Assembly (NCBI GenBank): GCA_032622095.1
Contig: CP136069.1
Location: forward strand, 85,024,958-85,088,957
Reading direction: 5' to 3'
DNA from: Siphonodentalium dalli
Lineage: Eukaryota; Mollusca; Scaphopoda; Gadilida; Siphonodentaliidae
DNA length: 64,000 nt
Position numbers and translations under genes: made by a program. A model generated the notes under the pieces. That model saw only the letters and a list, made by a program, of their open reading frames with translations. It was not told the origin of the DNA and ran no database searches. Of this stretch, positions 1 to 11,193 are shown in pieces; position 1 is the stretch's first letter; every line of letters starts with the position of its first letter.

Positions 1-1343
1 TCACCATCAACCTGGACATAATATAGGAGAATGATCAAATGAAAAGCATCAAAACCATATGATGTGCGGAGAGTGTTAATCATTTGCAATGACATCATAT
101 CATGGAACTGGGAATGTGTGGATTAATTTTTGTCTAAGATAAGACAACAGTGTATGTAGACAACAATGTCTGTAAAACATCCCTACAAAGTAACAATGGA
201 CTATTCCAATTTAATATTTTAGAATAGGTGTCCTATAGTGTTTACATAAACTTTAGTAATGAACCTGTTTCAGTAAATGGGTTAACTTAATATTGCACAG
301 AAAACAGAACTCCACCAGATAGCCATCAATCAATTTGACATTAATATGATAACAAATCCTGCCAGCCAACAGTACCACTATCAGGCTTTATAGCATGTCC
401 CTAGTGATAATTAACTCATTTCAATTACACACATGGTCTGCGAGATATGTTCTCTTAAAATTTCCAGCAGTAATTACTTGAATTATAAAGGGTCATAACT
501 CTGTTAAAATATATCGGATCAAACCCATATTCGAACTCGATCTGTATTGAGGGGTGATAAATTCATATACCAAATTTGGTGCTGATCAGATGAAAAATGT
601 TTTGAGTCATAGCAGCTTGGGTGAATTCTAAGTAAACATAAGAGTGAAAAGGGTTAATTAAACAATACCAAAAACCATACAGACGAAGAACATGCTAAGA
701 AAAACCTAGGTAAGAAATATGAGGCAGATCAGAAGAAATATGTTCAACTTATTGCATTGGATAGCATGTGTGTAAAGGGTTAATTATTTTCTAAACCGAT
801 CAACCAATCAATACCAAAAACTATACAGATGAGGGGCATGTCATCATAAACCTACATATCAAATATGAACACAATCGGACAAAATATACTTCGGTTTTAT
901 AGCATCGGATTTTTGTTTTTTTTATTTTATTTTTGAAAAAAGGGTCATAACTCCTTTAAAATAAATCGGATCAAACCCATATTCGAACTCGATCTGTATT
1001 TTGGGCTCTGAAACTCGCATACCAAATTTGGTTCCGATCAGATAAAAATTGTTCGAGTTATGACATCATGCGTGAATTCGAGGTCGAAAAAGGGCCATAA
1101 CTCCGTAAAAAAAATTCGGATCAAACCCATATTTGAACTCGATCTGTATTTTGGTCTGAGAAACTCATATACAAAATTTTTGAGTTATCGCACCATGCGT
1201 AAAGTGTCCACGGACAGACAGACAGACGGACGGACGGACGCACGGACTGACGCACGGACGGACGCACGCACGACGAGTGGTCAATCCGGACGTCGACATT
1301 ATGTTTACCATACTATGGTATGGGTAAACATAAAAATGAAAGA
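1..1343 (+). mobile_element. HCE-A repeat copy 1, cut by the left window edge
   Basis: This stretch matches 11840-13195 base for base over long runs, including the words CGGATCAAACCCATATTCGA and ACCAAATTTGGT, so it is a second copy of the same interspersed element. It contains repeated modules that each begin with a 'cataactc' word and end near 'gatcagat-aaaa-tgtt'. It finishes with a (RGAC)n tract (about 1210-1275) and a 29-base hairpin at 1302-1330 whose stem is TGTTTACC/GGGTAAACA, followed by an A-rich tail. The 5' end lies outside the window. It has no credible protein. The terminal hairpin plus the RGAC (GTCY on the other strand) tract recalls Helentron-associated non-autonomous elements; that class assignment is inference. 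Confidence 0.8.
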
Positions 1344-1344
1344 T

Positions 1345-1692
1345 GGCTGCCATATTTTTCATTGAAATTTGTTGAAATTTTATAGCTCCCATCTGGAGAT
1401 TATCCTAAACATGCCTGAAAATTTTCAAAACATTTATCCAATAAATGCGGGCTGCAGGGTGTGCAGATAGATTCAAATTTGAAATTCAAAATAGCTGCCA
1501 GCGGCCATGTTTTTTAATGAATTTCGGAAAAAAAATTATGGTTCGCATCCAGATGTCACCCTGAAGATCCATTTGAAGTTTGGTGATGATCGGATGAGAA
1601 ATGCAGCCAGTAGGGTGAGCACACGGATGCACACACACACATGCATGACGGACTCAAACCCACGACACTAGCTCAAAAGTTGAGCTAAAAAT
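1345..1692 (+). mobile_element. HCE-I repeat with 3' hairpin
   Basis: This repeat starts at the tail of HCE-A copy 1 with 'gatggctgcca' and runs through modules shared with 61690-62125 ('atagctccca-ctagag-tgatc', 'aaacatgcctg-aaattttcaaaac'). It ends with a CA-rich stretch and a hairpin, TAGCTCAAAAGTTGAGCTA, followed by AAAAATG, the same end layout as HCE-A. No open reading frame of interest is present. The two copies in the window show it is interspersed; the boundary with the preceding element is approximate. Confidence 0.6.
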
Positions 1693-1699
1693 GAACAAA

Positions 1700-2496
1700 A
1701 TTGATTCTATTTTGTTCTACCATTTTAATAATTCAGTAATTTCTTAAACTATATTGTAGTATATGATACATGAAAGCAGTAGCTTCTATTGAGATAAAAT
1801 ATCTTACCTCAGTTATCCTCTTAACTTTTTGTCCTCATGCTATTGTGCTGGAAGTCCCATACTCTAAATACCGTCACCGGCGGCAGTGTCACAATATAGC
1901 AAAAAAAAAACTAATTCACCCACATAAAAAGAATAATGGCTTAGTAACATACCATCGAAGACCTCATGAAAAGATGTTGCATCAAAGTAAATGTCAGGTG
2001 AAAAAACTATTCAATAGCAATGTATTCAATATAACAATTTACATTTGCACGATATGTTGAAGCAATTATCAGACCGAACAAAACCCCTTGTTAACTTAGC
2101 TTATTTCTCATTTAAATTCCCACCTGTGGGGACGTCATTGTAAAATTTGACTCTGTTCAGACTATGCATAACTATCCAAGGCCACTAATATCAATATCTA
2201 CATCCTAACAATGACTGTATTTAAACTGTGTTTATATTCAAACAAATTAGGCTTGATCCGACTCAGTTGGCGGTCCCATTTAGATTCACACACTGTTTGA
2301 ATATATATATATATATATATAATATGCATTGCATTATGGAAAATTGACTTCAATTCAAATTTATGTAACTCATGGTTCATAAGTGCTCTTGATTCTTGGC
2401 TTCGGATGTAATTAAAATGAAAATGTTTACTTATTTTTTGACGTATGTAACTGGTTAACAGCAATTGTGATTGGCCCCTCCCATGGTGCCTGACGC
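1700..2496. other. Unassigned AT-rich sequence with a TA microsatellite
   Basis: I see no gene or repeat family here apart from a short (TA)n tract at about 2299-2322. The short reading frames are not coding-like. Confidence 0.4.
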
Positions 2497-2555
2497 ATGA
2501 CGATTACTATATACGAGCATCATTTTTACTCAGGCAACAACTCAATCCCCACCAC

Positions 2556-2700
2556 TGTCATCATCTCACAACTTCATCTGTACCCGCTCTTGTTTTCTAT
2601 TTTCTCATTCATCTCTCTCTCTTTTCTCTCTCTCCCTAACATTATCTTCTTCCTTTTTCCATCCCTACCTCAAATTCTGTTGTTTATCTCCAATTCTCTG
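2556..2700 (+). repeat. Polypyrimidine tract
   Basis: About 145 bases on the plus strand are strongly enriched in C and T, with runs such as TCTCTCTCTTTTCTCTCTCTC. It gives a 98-residue frame that is only a by-product of the composition. It could adopt triplex (H-DNA) structure; that is inference. Confidence 0.5.
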
Positions 2701-3061
2701 AAAACCATTATTTCCAAACCTTCCCGTCTGAACTATACCCCTCCCTCACTAATTGGGGACGGAGCATGTAGCGAAAGAGAAGACTTCATATAAGCCCTCA
2801 TTTCCATATATTAACACTTCTATTTTGCTTATATGTGTCATCTGTATATTATGTTATTCTTTGGATTTGGAAATAAAAAATATGTTTACACTAATGAAAA
2901 TGACTATATTACAGGAAACACTATAGACACTATTGATACATCCTAAGTTAAACCTGGGTATTATTTCGGACAAAACATGGACAACCTGTAACTTTCTCAT
3001 GTTAGGTACATGTAGGTAGACATTATTTTTGGGCAGGGGTATAGATATTGGGGAGCATGTG

Positions 3062-3076
3062 CCCCCCCCCCCCCCC
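3062..3076 (+). repeat. Poly-C run (15)
   Basis: This is one of nine homopolymeric C or G runs of at least 12 bases in the window. A second copy of its flank 'ccccaaccaaat' follows at about 3095, suggesting local slippage or duplication. Confidence 0.8.
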
Positions 3077-3434
3077 AACCAAATGTATGTGCTCCCCCCC
3101 AACCAAATCTCTAAAATTAGTTAAATTGCCCTGTCATCCATAGAATGAATATACTTACATGTATGTCTATAATCACTATGCTCAGCACTCACTATTTGCA
3201 AAGACAAATTTGGTAGAATCAAGGCAGGACTATAGGCTCCAAACTGACTCCCGGAGCAATAAAAATGCAAAAAATAACCAGCTTTGTTACCCCCTCCCAA
3301 ACCAACCCCCAACCCAAACCTTCGGCCCTTAATTGTATTGTGATACACCACTTTATCTGGCATATCGTGACAGGAACCCGCCAATATGGCCAGCACCCCA
3401 CTATTTGGGGATCCTATTGGCTATGCCCTGGTTT

Positions 3435-3450
3435 GGGGGGGGGGGGGGGG
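3435..3450 (+). repeat. Poly-G run (16)
   Basis: A homopolymeric G run in otherwise AT-rich DNA. Its length may be inaccurate in an assembly. Confidence 0.8.
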
Positions 3451-3570
3451 AGGTGGTATGGCTAGATGATTGTTTTGTTAGAATAAAGAAACAATGCACC
3501 AACTCCCAATAAGCAACAGACAAATATGCTCGCGGCAGATACATGAATCAGGTTTCCCTCATTTTACGAT

Positions 3571-4400
3571 GGATCACAAATAGGAGCCTATCAGGAATTG
3601 AACCAGCGCATCCCAGGGTGCTTTAGCTCCTGTTATAATTTTCCACTGCAGGTGCTGGAGCCATCTGTAAAGATATGCTCATACTGACATACAGAGTCTA
3701 TTGTAGTCTCTTCCAAAATGTCAATTCCTGGAAGCGTGCAGGATCCCCCAAATTTGCATCACATTGTGTTTAATACATTAGTCGCTTCGACTGGACACTT
3801 ATATTGGGGCTACTAATATTGAGTTCTGATTGGTGACGTGGAATCCTGCAATTTGGAAAATAGAAAGTCTATGACAAGTAATCAGACTCACTATTTACAT
3901 GTACAGTGAGAGCTTTCCGATGAATCGCAACAAGCCATATTACCGACTAAATCCTGAAATGTTACCCATAATTCTGCTGTGGTTAAGGAGTCAATTATTT
4001 AGGGCATTACTGTATATGTGGGTATGTAGTTAACTGGTGATGTAGCTCAAGCATGTCCCCCTGCCGCCAATAGGATCACAAATAGGAGCCTATCAGGAAT
4101 TGAACCAGCTCATCCCAGGGTGCTTTAGCTCCTGTTATAACTGTACATGTAAATAGTGAGTCTGATTACTTGTCATAGACTTTCTATTTTCCAAATTGCA
4201 GGATTCCACGTCAGTAGCACCAATCAGAACTCAATATTAGTAGCCCCAATATAAGTGTCCAGTCGAAGCGACTAATGTATTAAACACAATGTGATGCAAA
4301 TTTGGGGGATCCTGCACGCTTCCAGGAATTGACATTTTGGAAGAGACTACGATAGACTCTGTATGTCAGTATGAGCATATTACGATGGATCACAAATAGT
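3571..4400. repeat. Large inverted duplication
   Basis: The segment 3673-3906 reappears in reverse orientation at 4141-4380. Reading both, I find one substitution and one 6-base indel (GCTACT) over about 235 bases. The arms are separated by a half copy of the TAfb foldback (3908-4012). A 68-base direct repeat (3571-3638 and 4073-4140, one mismatch) lies outside the left arm and directly before the right arm. The word TTACGATGGATCACAAATAG flanks the whole unit at about 3565 and 4381. The structure looks like a young foldback or a rearrangement; I do not recognise a known family. Confidence 0.85.
3908..4012 (+). mobile_element. TAfb foldback, right arm only
   Basis: This is the right arm of the TA-flanked palindromic family: GAGAGCTTTCCGATGAATCG, then the 'ccgactaaatcctgaaa' and 'cccataattctgctgtgg' blocks, ending GGGCATTACTG before TA. 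The left arm is missing. It sits in the spacer of the inverted duplication. Confidence 0.8.
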
Positions 4401-4418
4401 GTGTCTTTAACCTCTTCA

Positions 4419-4905
4419 CATTTGTGATTAATCACCATGATTATGCATGCTATCTTCTGAAAATTGGGGTATATAGAAACTGAACAGAACAGAAAAGATA
4501 CCCTCTGGGGACCTCATTTTGCAAATGTTAAATACTATTTCAATACTTGGAGCTTAAAGAAAAGTTACTCATCCAGTTGACAATGCATATATTTTACCTT
4601 GATATAATAGAGAGCCTTGCAAACCATGAAATAGTGTGTCTGACAAATTTCAGAATGGGGTCCCCAGAGGATGAATCACAAATACACCCTCTGGGTACCT
4701 CATTCTGTTTAGGCATCAACTGCTACATGAGATATAGGATCAGATAGAAATTCCAGGTTGAAGTTGGTGATTAATCACCATGATTATGCATGCTATCTTC
4801 TGAAAATTGGGGTATATAGAAACTGAACAGAACAGAAAAGATACCCTCTGGGGACCTCATTTTGCAAATGTCAGACACACTATTTCAAGACTTGGAGCTT
4901 TGTAT
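4419..4905. repeat. Direct duplication of a GCP-family fragment
   Basis: About 108 bases starting GTGATTAATCACCATGATTA occur at about 4424 and again, apparently unchanged, at about 4769 (offset 345). Each is followed by GGGGACCTCATTTTGCAAAT and then by a variant of 'actatttcaa-acttggagct'. The block is the right part of the GCP family found more completely at 28068, 34357 and 46263. The identity of the two copies suggests a recent duplication. Confidence 0.8.
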
Positions 4906-5184
4906 TCCAAAGTATTACTCGCTTTTCCTTCTTTATTTGCAGATGACTCGCTGACAAAGTCACAGCCAGATCCTGAGTTTTAAAAAGAAAATAGGCTAAA
5001 TAAAGATCAAACATTTTCATGAGTTGCTGAATCCCAGTCAAACTAGAATGGCTTATAATCAATCAGAGTGATAGAAACATCACATTTTACACAGGGCTTC
5101 AAGGGGGCTAAGGGAATAATGGGAATTTGAGAGTGTATAATTCATCAGGAGAGAGCGGTATTAATTCTCACAAAATATATAAAA

Positions 5185-5618
5185 CTGGAGATGGGCCTGT
5201 CCCAGGTGTGACTGAGGTAAACATACACCCTGTATAAAAGTTTCTAAGTCGAAAACGGGGGATAACTCCACAAAAAATGTCTGACAGACCTCATAATCAC
5301 AGACGCACAGGTTCCCAATGGTACTAAATATCTGTGCCAAGTTTAAAAACAATATACCGGTACCGGAAATTGTAGGAATAAAAACTCGGACAAAATTATG
5401 CATCTTGAGAAAATTTTCTAAGTAAAAAAGGGGGATAACTCCAAACAAAAAAGTCAGACAGACCTCATAATCACATGATACTAAATATCTGTGCCAAGTT
5501 TTTTTTAAATTGACCAAAGAATGTAGGAATAAAAGTTCGTACAAATTGTGTCCACAGACAGACGGTCGGACAAGCTGATTCCAGTATACCCCTTCCACAA
5601 CTTGTTGTGGAGGGTATA
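5185..5618 (+). mobile_element. HCE-H repeat copy 1
   Basis: Two internal modules of about 190 bases, each with 'gggggataactcca', 'gacagacctcataatcaca' and 'actaaatatctgtgccaag', are followed by a short GACAGACGG tract and a terminal hairpin (5585-5618, stem TATACCCC..GGGTATA). The same modules and end occur at 50484-51252. The 5' boundary is approximate. It is non-coding; the 145-residue minus-strand frame over it is a shadow of the repeat. Confidence 0.7.
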
Positions 5619-5909
5619 ATTAGGGGCTTGAAATGACAGTTTCAAGCAGGATGCCTGAAGCAACCAAAAAGGGGGGCACAACTTCCAGAAAAGTGCTATT
5701 TGTTAAGCTATAGGTAAAGAGTAAATCAGGAAAGAAAAAATATTGGTGATCAAACCACATTCTAAACACATTCAGGGACCAAGCTACTACAGTGATTATA
5801 TTGTCCTCTCAGGACAATACAACAATTCTGTTTTGTTGATATTTATATTATTTCTTGTTATCTACAGCATGCAACCCCTAGCTACCACCAACCACTATAT
5901 GGCCCATCT

Positions 5910-5924
5910 CCCCCCCCCCCCCCC
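5910..5924 (+). repeat. Poly-C run (15)
   Basis: A homopolymeric C run, followed by a C-rich tail. Confidence 0.8.
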
Positions 5925-5980
5925 ACCCCAGCACACCTGATTTTTAAATACTCAAGGTGTTCAAGTCATCAATTATTTTT

Positions 5981-6850
5981 AGTCGAGTTTTTCAAAAACT
6001 CGACTTATGGTTTGACGAGGGACGGTTGGGCGGGCGGTCGGACCTAAAGAATGCCTTATAACTTTGACGTTTGTGAACGGATTCAAAAAAAATTTGGTAT
6101 GGCAGTTGCTCCCAATGACTATTTACTGCCTGTAGAAAATGGGTCAAGTCCGAACTTTTTTACAAGAGTTATCCATCTTGGATGGTTTTTAGTTAAGTTT
6201 TTCACCGTTAGCGCGATAACTCACGCAAATATTAACCAATTTCAACAATATTTGGTATATGAGACTCTTGCAACAATATCTCGGACGAGTTCGAAAACCA
6301 GGTTTGTCAGAATTTTTTTTCCAGAGTTATGGGTCTTAGTTTGTCTATTTTTAGCAATTTTATCACCGTTAGCGCGATAACTCGATGAAATATTAACCGA
6401 TTTCAACAATATTTGGTATATGAGTCTCCTGCAACAATATCTCGGAAGAGTTCGAAAACCAGGTTTGTCCGAATTTATTTCGCGGAGTTATGGGTCTTAG
6501 TTTGTCTATTTTTAGCCATTTTATCACCGTTGGCGTGATAACTCAATGAAATATTAACCGATTTCAACAATATTTAGTATATGAGTCTCCTGCAACAATA
6601 TCTCGGATGAGTTCGAAAACCAGGTTTGTCCGAGTTTTTTCGCGCGGAGTTATGGGTCTTAGTTTGTCTATTTTAATCACAATTTTATCACCATTGAAAT
6701 ATTAACGGATTCAATTGATATTTGGTATATAGGTCTATTGCAATAATATACCACCATCCAACTTTTTTCCCCGGAGTTGTGCACCTTATTGGCAGAAGTT
6801 TGGTTCGACTGCCAAAAAACTCGACAAAAGCATCTTAGATGCGTACCCCT
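5981..6850 (+). mobile_element. HCE-J element with 160-bp tandem modules
   Basis: The element opens with a perfect 23-base palindrome (5982-6004, GTCGAG..CTCGAC) and a GGGCGGGCGGTCGGAC stretch. Tandem modules follow, starting 'tatcaccgttagcgcgataactc' at about 6202, 6362, 6522 and 6686, so the period is 160 and the last unit is degraded. It ends with a short hairpin GCATCTTAGATGC (6830-6842) after a second copy of AAAACTCGAC. The layout (5' palindrome, repeated modules, 3' hairpin) parallels HCE-A and HCE-H. I see no protein. Confidence 0.75.
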
Positions 6851-7011
6851 TGTTTATTAATTGCATTCATACATATAAATAAATAAATTTACAATTGTAT
6901 TGAGGAGACACTAAAATCTAGTTAGTTATGCATCTGGTCATCCTGGTGGTATTTTAGAAGTTTTCAAAAATGTGTGCACAGTGTCACTGTTCCAACCCAA
7001 CACATGTCTAA

Positions 7012-7742
7012 CAGTGTTCGCGCTGGACCGAAAAATCTTCTGGCCAAAAAAGTGGCCAAATGAAATTTTTTAGTGGCTAAATAAAAATAAAATTGGCCAA
7101 ATGTTTTTTGGCCAAATTAAAAAAAACTTTGGCCAAATTAAAGCCTCATTTTCTGGGCTCACAATTGATGACAAAATTATATTTTAAAAATATATAACTC
7201 TCTGACTATGTCACGTCGCTGACACCATGTTCACAAACTGATCAAGTAATGAGGTGTGTTATTTGTCATCATTATTTTTGCCGAAATAAAACAATAATTA
7301 TGTTGCTCATTATCGTGAGGTGATAACTGTTGAATACCTATTGTTGTAATAATAACCTTTATGGTGTTAAGCCTGGTTGTTGTTATAAAACGGGAGGCAG
7401 TTTACGACGCATTATGTAACTGACATGCCATCGCTGGTACATCGAATTATAGGACAATTCATTTATGTATTTCATCTTACAGACCACCTAATCAACAGAA
7501 TATGATATAACCAATGCAGAGATTAAGGTTTTTGACGATTAGTAATCGCCTTTGTACAACCAACACCATCCAATCAATGCTCCCCTTACAAAATAAATTG
7601 GGTATCCAAAACCCACGATATTTTGTCGCCTAACTTTCTCGATCTATTCAGCGCTTTTGAATTAGTTGCCTGTTTCCATTTGTAGTAAAAAAAAAGTTTG
7701 GCCCAATGAATTTTTTTGTGGCCACCGACAGCGCGAACACTG
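7012..7742. mobile_element. hAT-type non-autonomous element (hAT-1)
   Basis: The ends are perfect 14-base inverted repeats, CAGTGTTCGCGCTG at 7012 and its complement at 7729-7742. The flanks are ATGTCTAA (7004-7011) and ACGTCCAA (7743-7750), which agree at six of eight positions and differ by two transitions, as an aged 8-bp target duplication would. The CAG start and 8-bp duplication are hallmarks of the hAT superfamily. The 731-base interior is AT-rich with repeated TTGGCCAAA words and no transposase. Confidence 0.75.
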
Positions 7743-7957
7743 ACGTCCAATAATATAGATAAATTTCTACCATTTGGTGGATACCATAGTTTTACCATAG
7801 GTTTTTGGGAATTTTAGCTCCAATTGTATTCCACAGATCATAGAAGATTAATTTTACAACAAAGAGTTTATATAATAAAGGTTCAAACACTTTAAAGGCC
7901 CAATGTTTGAGTCTCTGATTATTTCTATACAGAATCAGTGATATTGTATTGTTGGCA

Positions 7958-8425
7958 TTAAAGGTACACAATCCGATCAGGTCCTCATAAATTACTATTT
8001 CTTTGGCTTCGGGGATAAAAAATAATTGATTCGAGATGAGGAACCTACCTATCAACGCTCAGAGAGATCAGATATTTTTTTTGAAGTTTTGTTGTTTCTA
8101 TTGTTTCTGGCCCAGAAACATGTCGTCAAAAGGATGGTCTCAGTCAAAATTGCGTTATTAATACACTTGATTTTAGAGTTATCCATCTTCGTCTGTTTGA
8201 ATAAGTGTTTCTGTGAAAATTATTAGTACACATCTCGATAAAATTACAAAATTAGGGGCAATTATTAGTACGCATCTTGAGAAAATTGCAAACTTCAAAA
8301 ATCAAAAATATCTAATAACTCTAGAGCTTTGATGGATGGTTCCTCGACTCGAATCAAATAATTTTTACCCCTGAAGCCAAAGAAATAGTAATTTAGGGGT
8401 GCTTAATCGGATTGAGTACCTTTAA
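7958..8425. mobile_element. TTAA-2 foldback copy 1
   Basis: Inverted arms of about 85 bases begin TTAAAGGTACNCAATCCGAT and share the internal words ATTACTATTTCTTTGGCTTC and GATTCGAG. The element is flanked by TTAA on both sides (7958-7961, 8422-8425). A second copy lies at 35336-35785. TTAA is the target duplication of the piggyBac superfamily; whether these AGG-starting termini belong there is inference. Confidence 0.75.
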
Positions 8426-8833
8426 ATAAAACCAAAAATATATATATTTCACCAGAATACAAACAGCTGTGGCCTTGGAGTGTCCACCACATGATACAGA
8501 ATCTCAGATTCACCAAGACTTCCCCCTTTATTTAACCAGAATGCATCAAAATTTAAAACTAGAAGATAGAGTTATTCCCCTTCCATCAAGAATAATAGAC
8601 TGCATGACAATACAGTCCAGATCAAAATTAAGCACAAACAAAAGAGCTCAAGATAATATGTCAGTACCTTGACAAAAACAATATTTCACAGTTTATTCCA
8701 CTAGATACATGTAAGTTGATAAAATGTGATCTGGGGATTCAAACATCAAGTGGGCCTGGCCTTTAAATAAAGCAGTTGAATAAAAATTTGTCTCAAACAC
8801 AACCGATACCCCCAGAGCTGGCAGAAGTAGATA

Positions 8834-8976
8834 CAGTAATGCCCTAAATAATCGTCTCCTTAATCATAGCAGAATTATGGGTAATTTTTCAGGATTTAGT
8901 CGGAAATATGGCTTTTTGCCATTCTTTGGAAAACTCTCATTGAGAGTTAAGCAGTCGATTATTTAGGGCATTACTG
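8834..8976. mobile_element. TAfb foldback, internally deleted
   Basis: The left arm is complete from CAGTAATGCCCTAAATAATC through the 'cggaaatatggc' block. The right arm is reduced to its terminal part (TCGATTATTTAGGGCATTAC). It is flanked by TA on both sides. Confidence 0.85.
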
Positions 8977-9677
8977 TATTAAACTGACATATTTCTGGAA
9001 GAATTCCAATGGTGGACATATTCTTCATACATGTTTATATCAAAGCAAGACATGCAGTTCATTGTATCAGGCAAAATTGTATAATAAAACTCCTCCAAAC
9101 TGAGAAAAACAGACAGACAATTAAAACATAATAAGTACATAGTATTTAGAAGCTTCCCAAATTAATTTATGCTCTAAATAAGCCCTGTGTTCAAGATGAC
9201 CATGAAGGCAGGTGAAAGGAAGTTTGAATCTTGAAAACCAATTTACTGAGGTGTAATAGAGCCTGGATGAAAAAACGGAACCCACAGTGTATTTATTATA
9301 TAATGCACTTGATAAGTCATTTTGGTTATTTATACAATGAAACTGGTGTCTTTGCAGCTATAGCAGTAAGTGTGCAGAGTGTTTGCATTTCATTTATTTT
9401 TCTGTGTGCACCAAAAGCTATGATATATTTAAAATAGTAAACCTATGAAACCATCCTGGTGTGTTTATGAGAAAACCATGAGCCTGTGAATGCATGCTTG
9501 CTTGCTTAACCATTAAAAGTTAGCTAGTACTACATGTCTTGTGTACTTAAAGACTCATATAAAAGTGACTATCAGTTTATAATGTGTACTGCAGCTGTAG
9601 GTGTCAGCGACCTATGAAATTCATTGAACTACATGTATCTATAAATTTGAACAAGCCTAGCCTGAGTTTAATGTGTC

Positions 9678-9764
9678 TGACATTTGCAGATTGAAGTCCC
9701 CAGAGGGTGAGTTTAGTGACGCTATCCTGCAATGTGGGCTAGCATCACCAAATTAACTCTCTGC
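9678..9764. mobile_element. GCP palindrome fragment
   Basis: A single hairpin module of the GCP family: TTTGCAGATTGAAGTCCCCA.., a GCTATCC..GGGCTAGCATCACC turn, then it breaks off at 'aactctctgc'. Confidence 0.65.
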
Positions 9765-9769
9765 TTTTA

Positions 9770-11190
9770 TTATGGATGGTGAAAAATAATTTAGCTTTTC
9801 TCATTGGCCTTTCTATTCACTACATTGTAAAGGAAACTTCGTCATACCAAACATTTTGTCTAGATTTTGGCCTTTTTCTATCAGTACACAATTTTTGACA
9901 ATCATCGTTGACACTCTAATCATAATAGTTCTGCTCATCAGTTGACACTGTCCTATTCTGTTAATCTGTTTCAATCTTATCCAAATCCATCCTTGAATTT
10001 TCCTTATTTTTAATAATTTTTTAACTGATAGGGGTTCATTATGCGTTTATTAGCTATCTTGCAAAAATAAAATTAATTTAAAAAATAGAAGTGAATATAA
10101 CCACTGTCCACCCCAATTTTTTTAGAACCTGTTACCAGAAACACACGTCGATTGTATTATTGCCTAAGATGATCTAACAAGGTGCTGAAAATCTGTGCAG
10201 TGACCCATCCCCACAGGTGTTGAGAAAATCGCCCCACCTGTGATCTCTCCATACATGAGATATCAGAGAAAAAGGTAACGTGTTAATAGCGATGTTATGT
10301 TTTCCTCCTTAGAACTCAGGGTGTTTAGATTCCTTGTGGTGCATTGACTAGATAGACTGCATATGCTACAATTGGTTTCATGATCGATAGATGCAATCAA
10401 TGCATTATGAGGGAGGTCATCGAGTGCAATAAACGCATTCAGATTTATAGAGGTCCATCATCAACATTACCAGTGCATGTCAATTAATAGAGCTCTGCCT
10501 GAGAACTTATCCATATCTACAATTATTTGGCATTGGTGTTCAATTAGATGTGAGTGCTGGTGAGTGAGGAAATACTGAGGCCTAAATTATGTACAGTAGA
10601 AGTATTGACAGACTGTAGCTGATCAAGATATCAGGTGATTTGTGATTGAGTCAGTAGTCCTACAACAATGACATCATGCCATGCAAGAATACCATTCGCA
10701 TTCCGATTTAGGCATTTTATTTTTTATTACTTTGTTTGCAGATTTCCATACCCAAAAAAAGCTGTTTGTTAAATAAAATAAAATTTTAGTTTTCGGTTTT
10801 TTTATTCTGCCAATGGGAATATTAATCCAGACATATTAAAAAAAAAAAAAAAAGTATAAGTTTACGTAAAATGTACAACAATATTGATTGAATAGCGAAG
10901 CCTCTTGGTAATGTTTATGGTATTGAAGTCAACGCCAACATGGTGGATGCTGATATTGGCAATGTTTTCTTCGATCCGTAGCATGCTTTAAAGAAACAAC
11001 CAAATCAAAAAATATATTTGCCAGTGCTTTTTTTAGATGAGGAGATTATTATATGTACAGCAAATATTTTATTTCTCCCAACCCTATTTTTTGAAAATTT
11101 AAATTAAAAAAAAAATTATACCGATTTTATTTTTATTTTTTTTCTCCCACCTCCCCTACCTTTGAGCCAAAGAAATCCGTAAACCAAGTA
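9770..11190. other. Unassigned sequence
   Basis: No coding-like frame or recognised element. It holds a poly-A run at about 10841-10855 and AT-rich low-complexity stretches around 10730-10810 and 11100-11150. Confidence 0.35.
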
Positions 11191-11193
11191 ATA

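Noticed and set aside
1060-1392. Frames reading TDRQTDGRTDARTD and the reverse VRPSVCLSV
   Set aside because: These translate the (RGAC)n tract and terminal hairpin of HCE-A. The same peptides recur at 13.1, 14.3 and 51.9 kb wherever the repeat does.
3585-3640. tRNA-like segment on the minus strand with a GGTTCAATTCC B-box-like word
   Set aside because: The distance to any A-box-like word is too short, and no cloverleaf with four arms can be drawn. It is part of the 68-bp direct repeat.
5161-5598. A 145-codon minus-strand frame, and similar ones at 50670-51272
   Set aside because: Both come from HCE-H modules read in reverse and share peptides such as CDYEVC and CDYDVC because the DNA modules repeat.
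6051-6380. A 109-codon plus-strand frame
   Set aside because: It covers the head and first 160-bp module of HCE-J and breaks in the next module.
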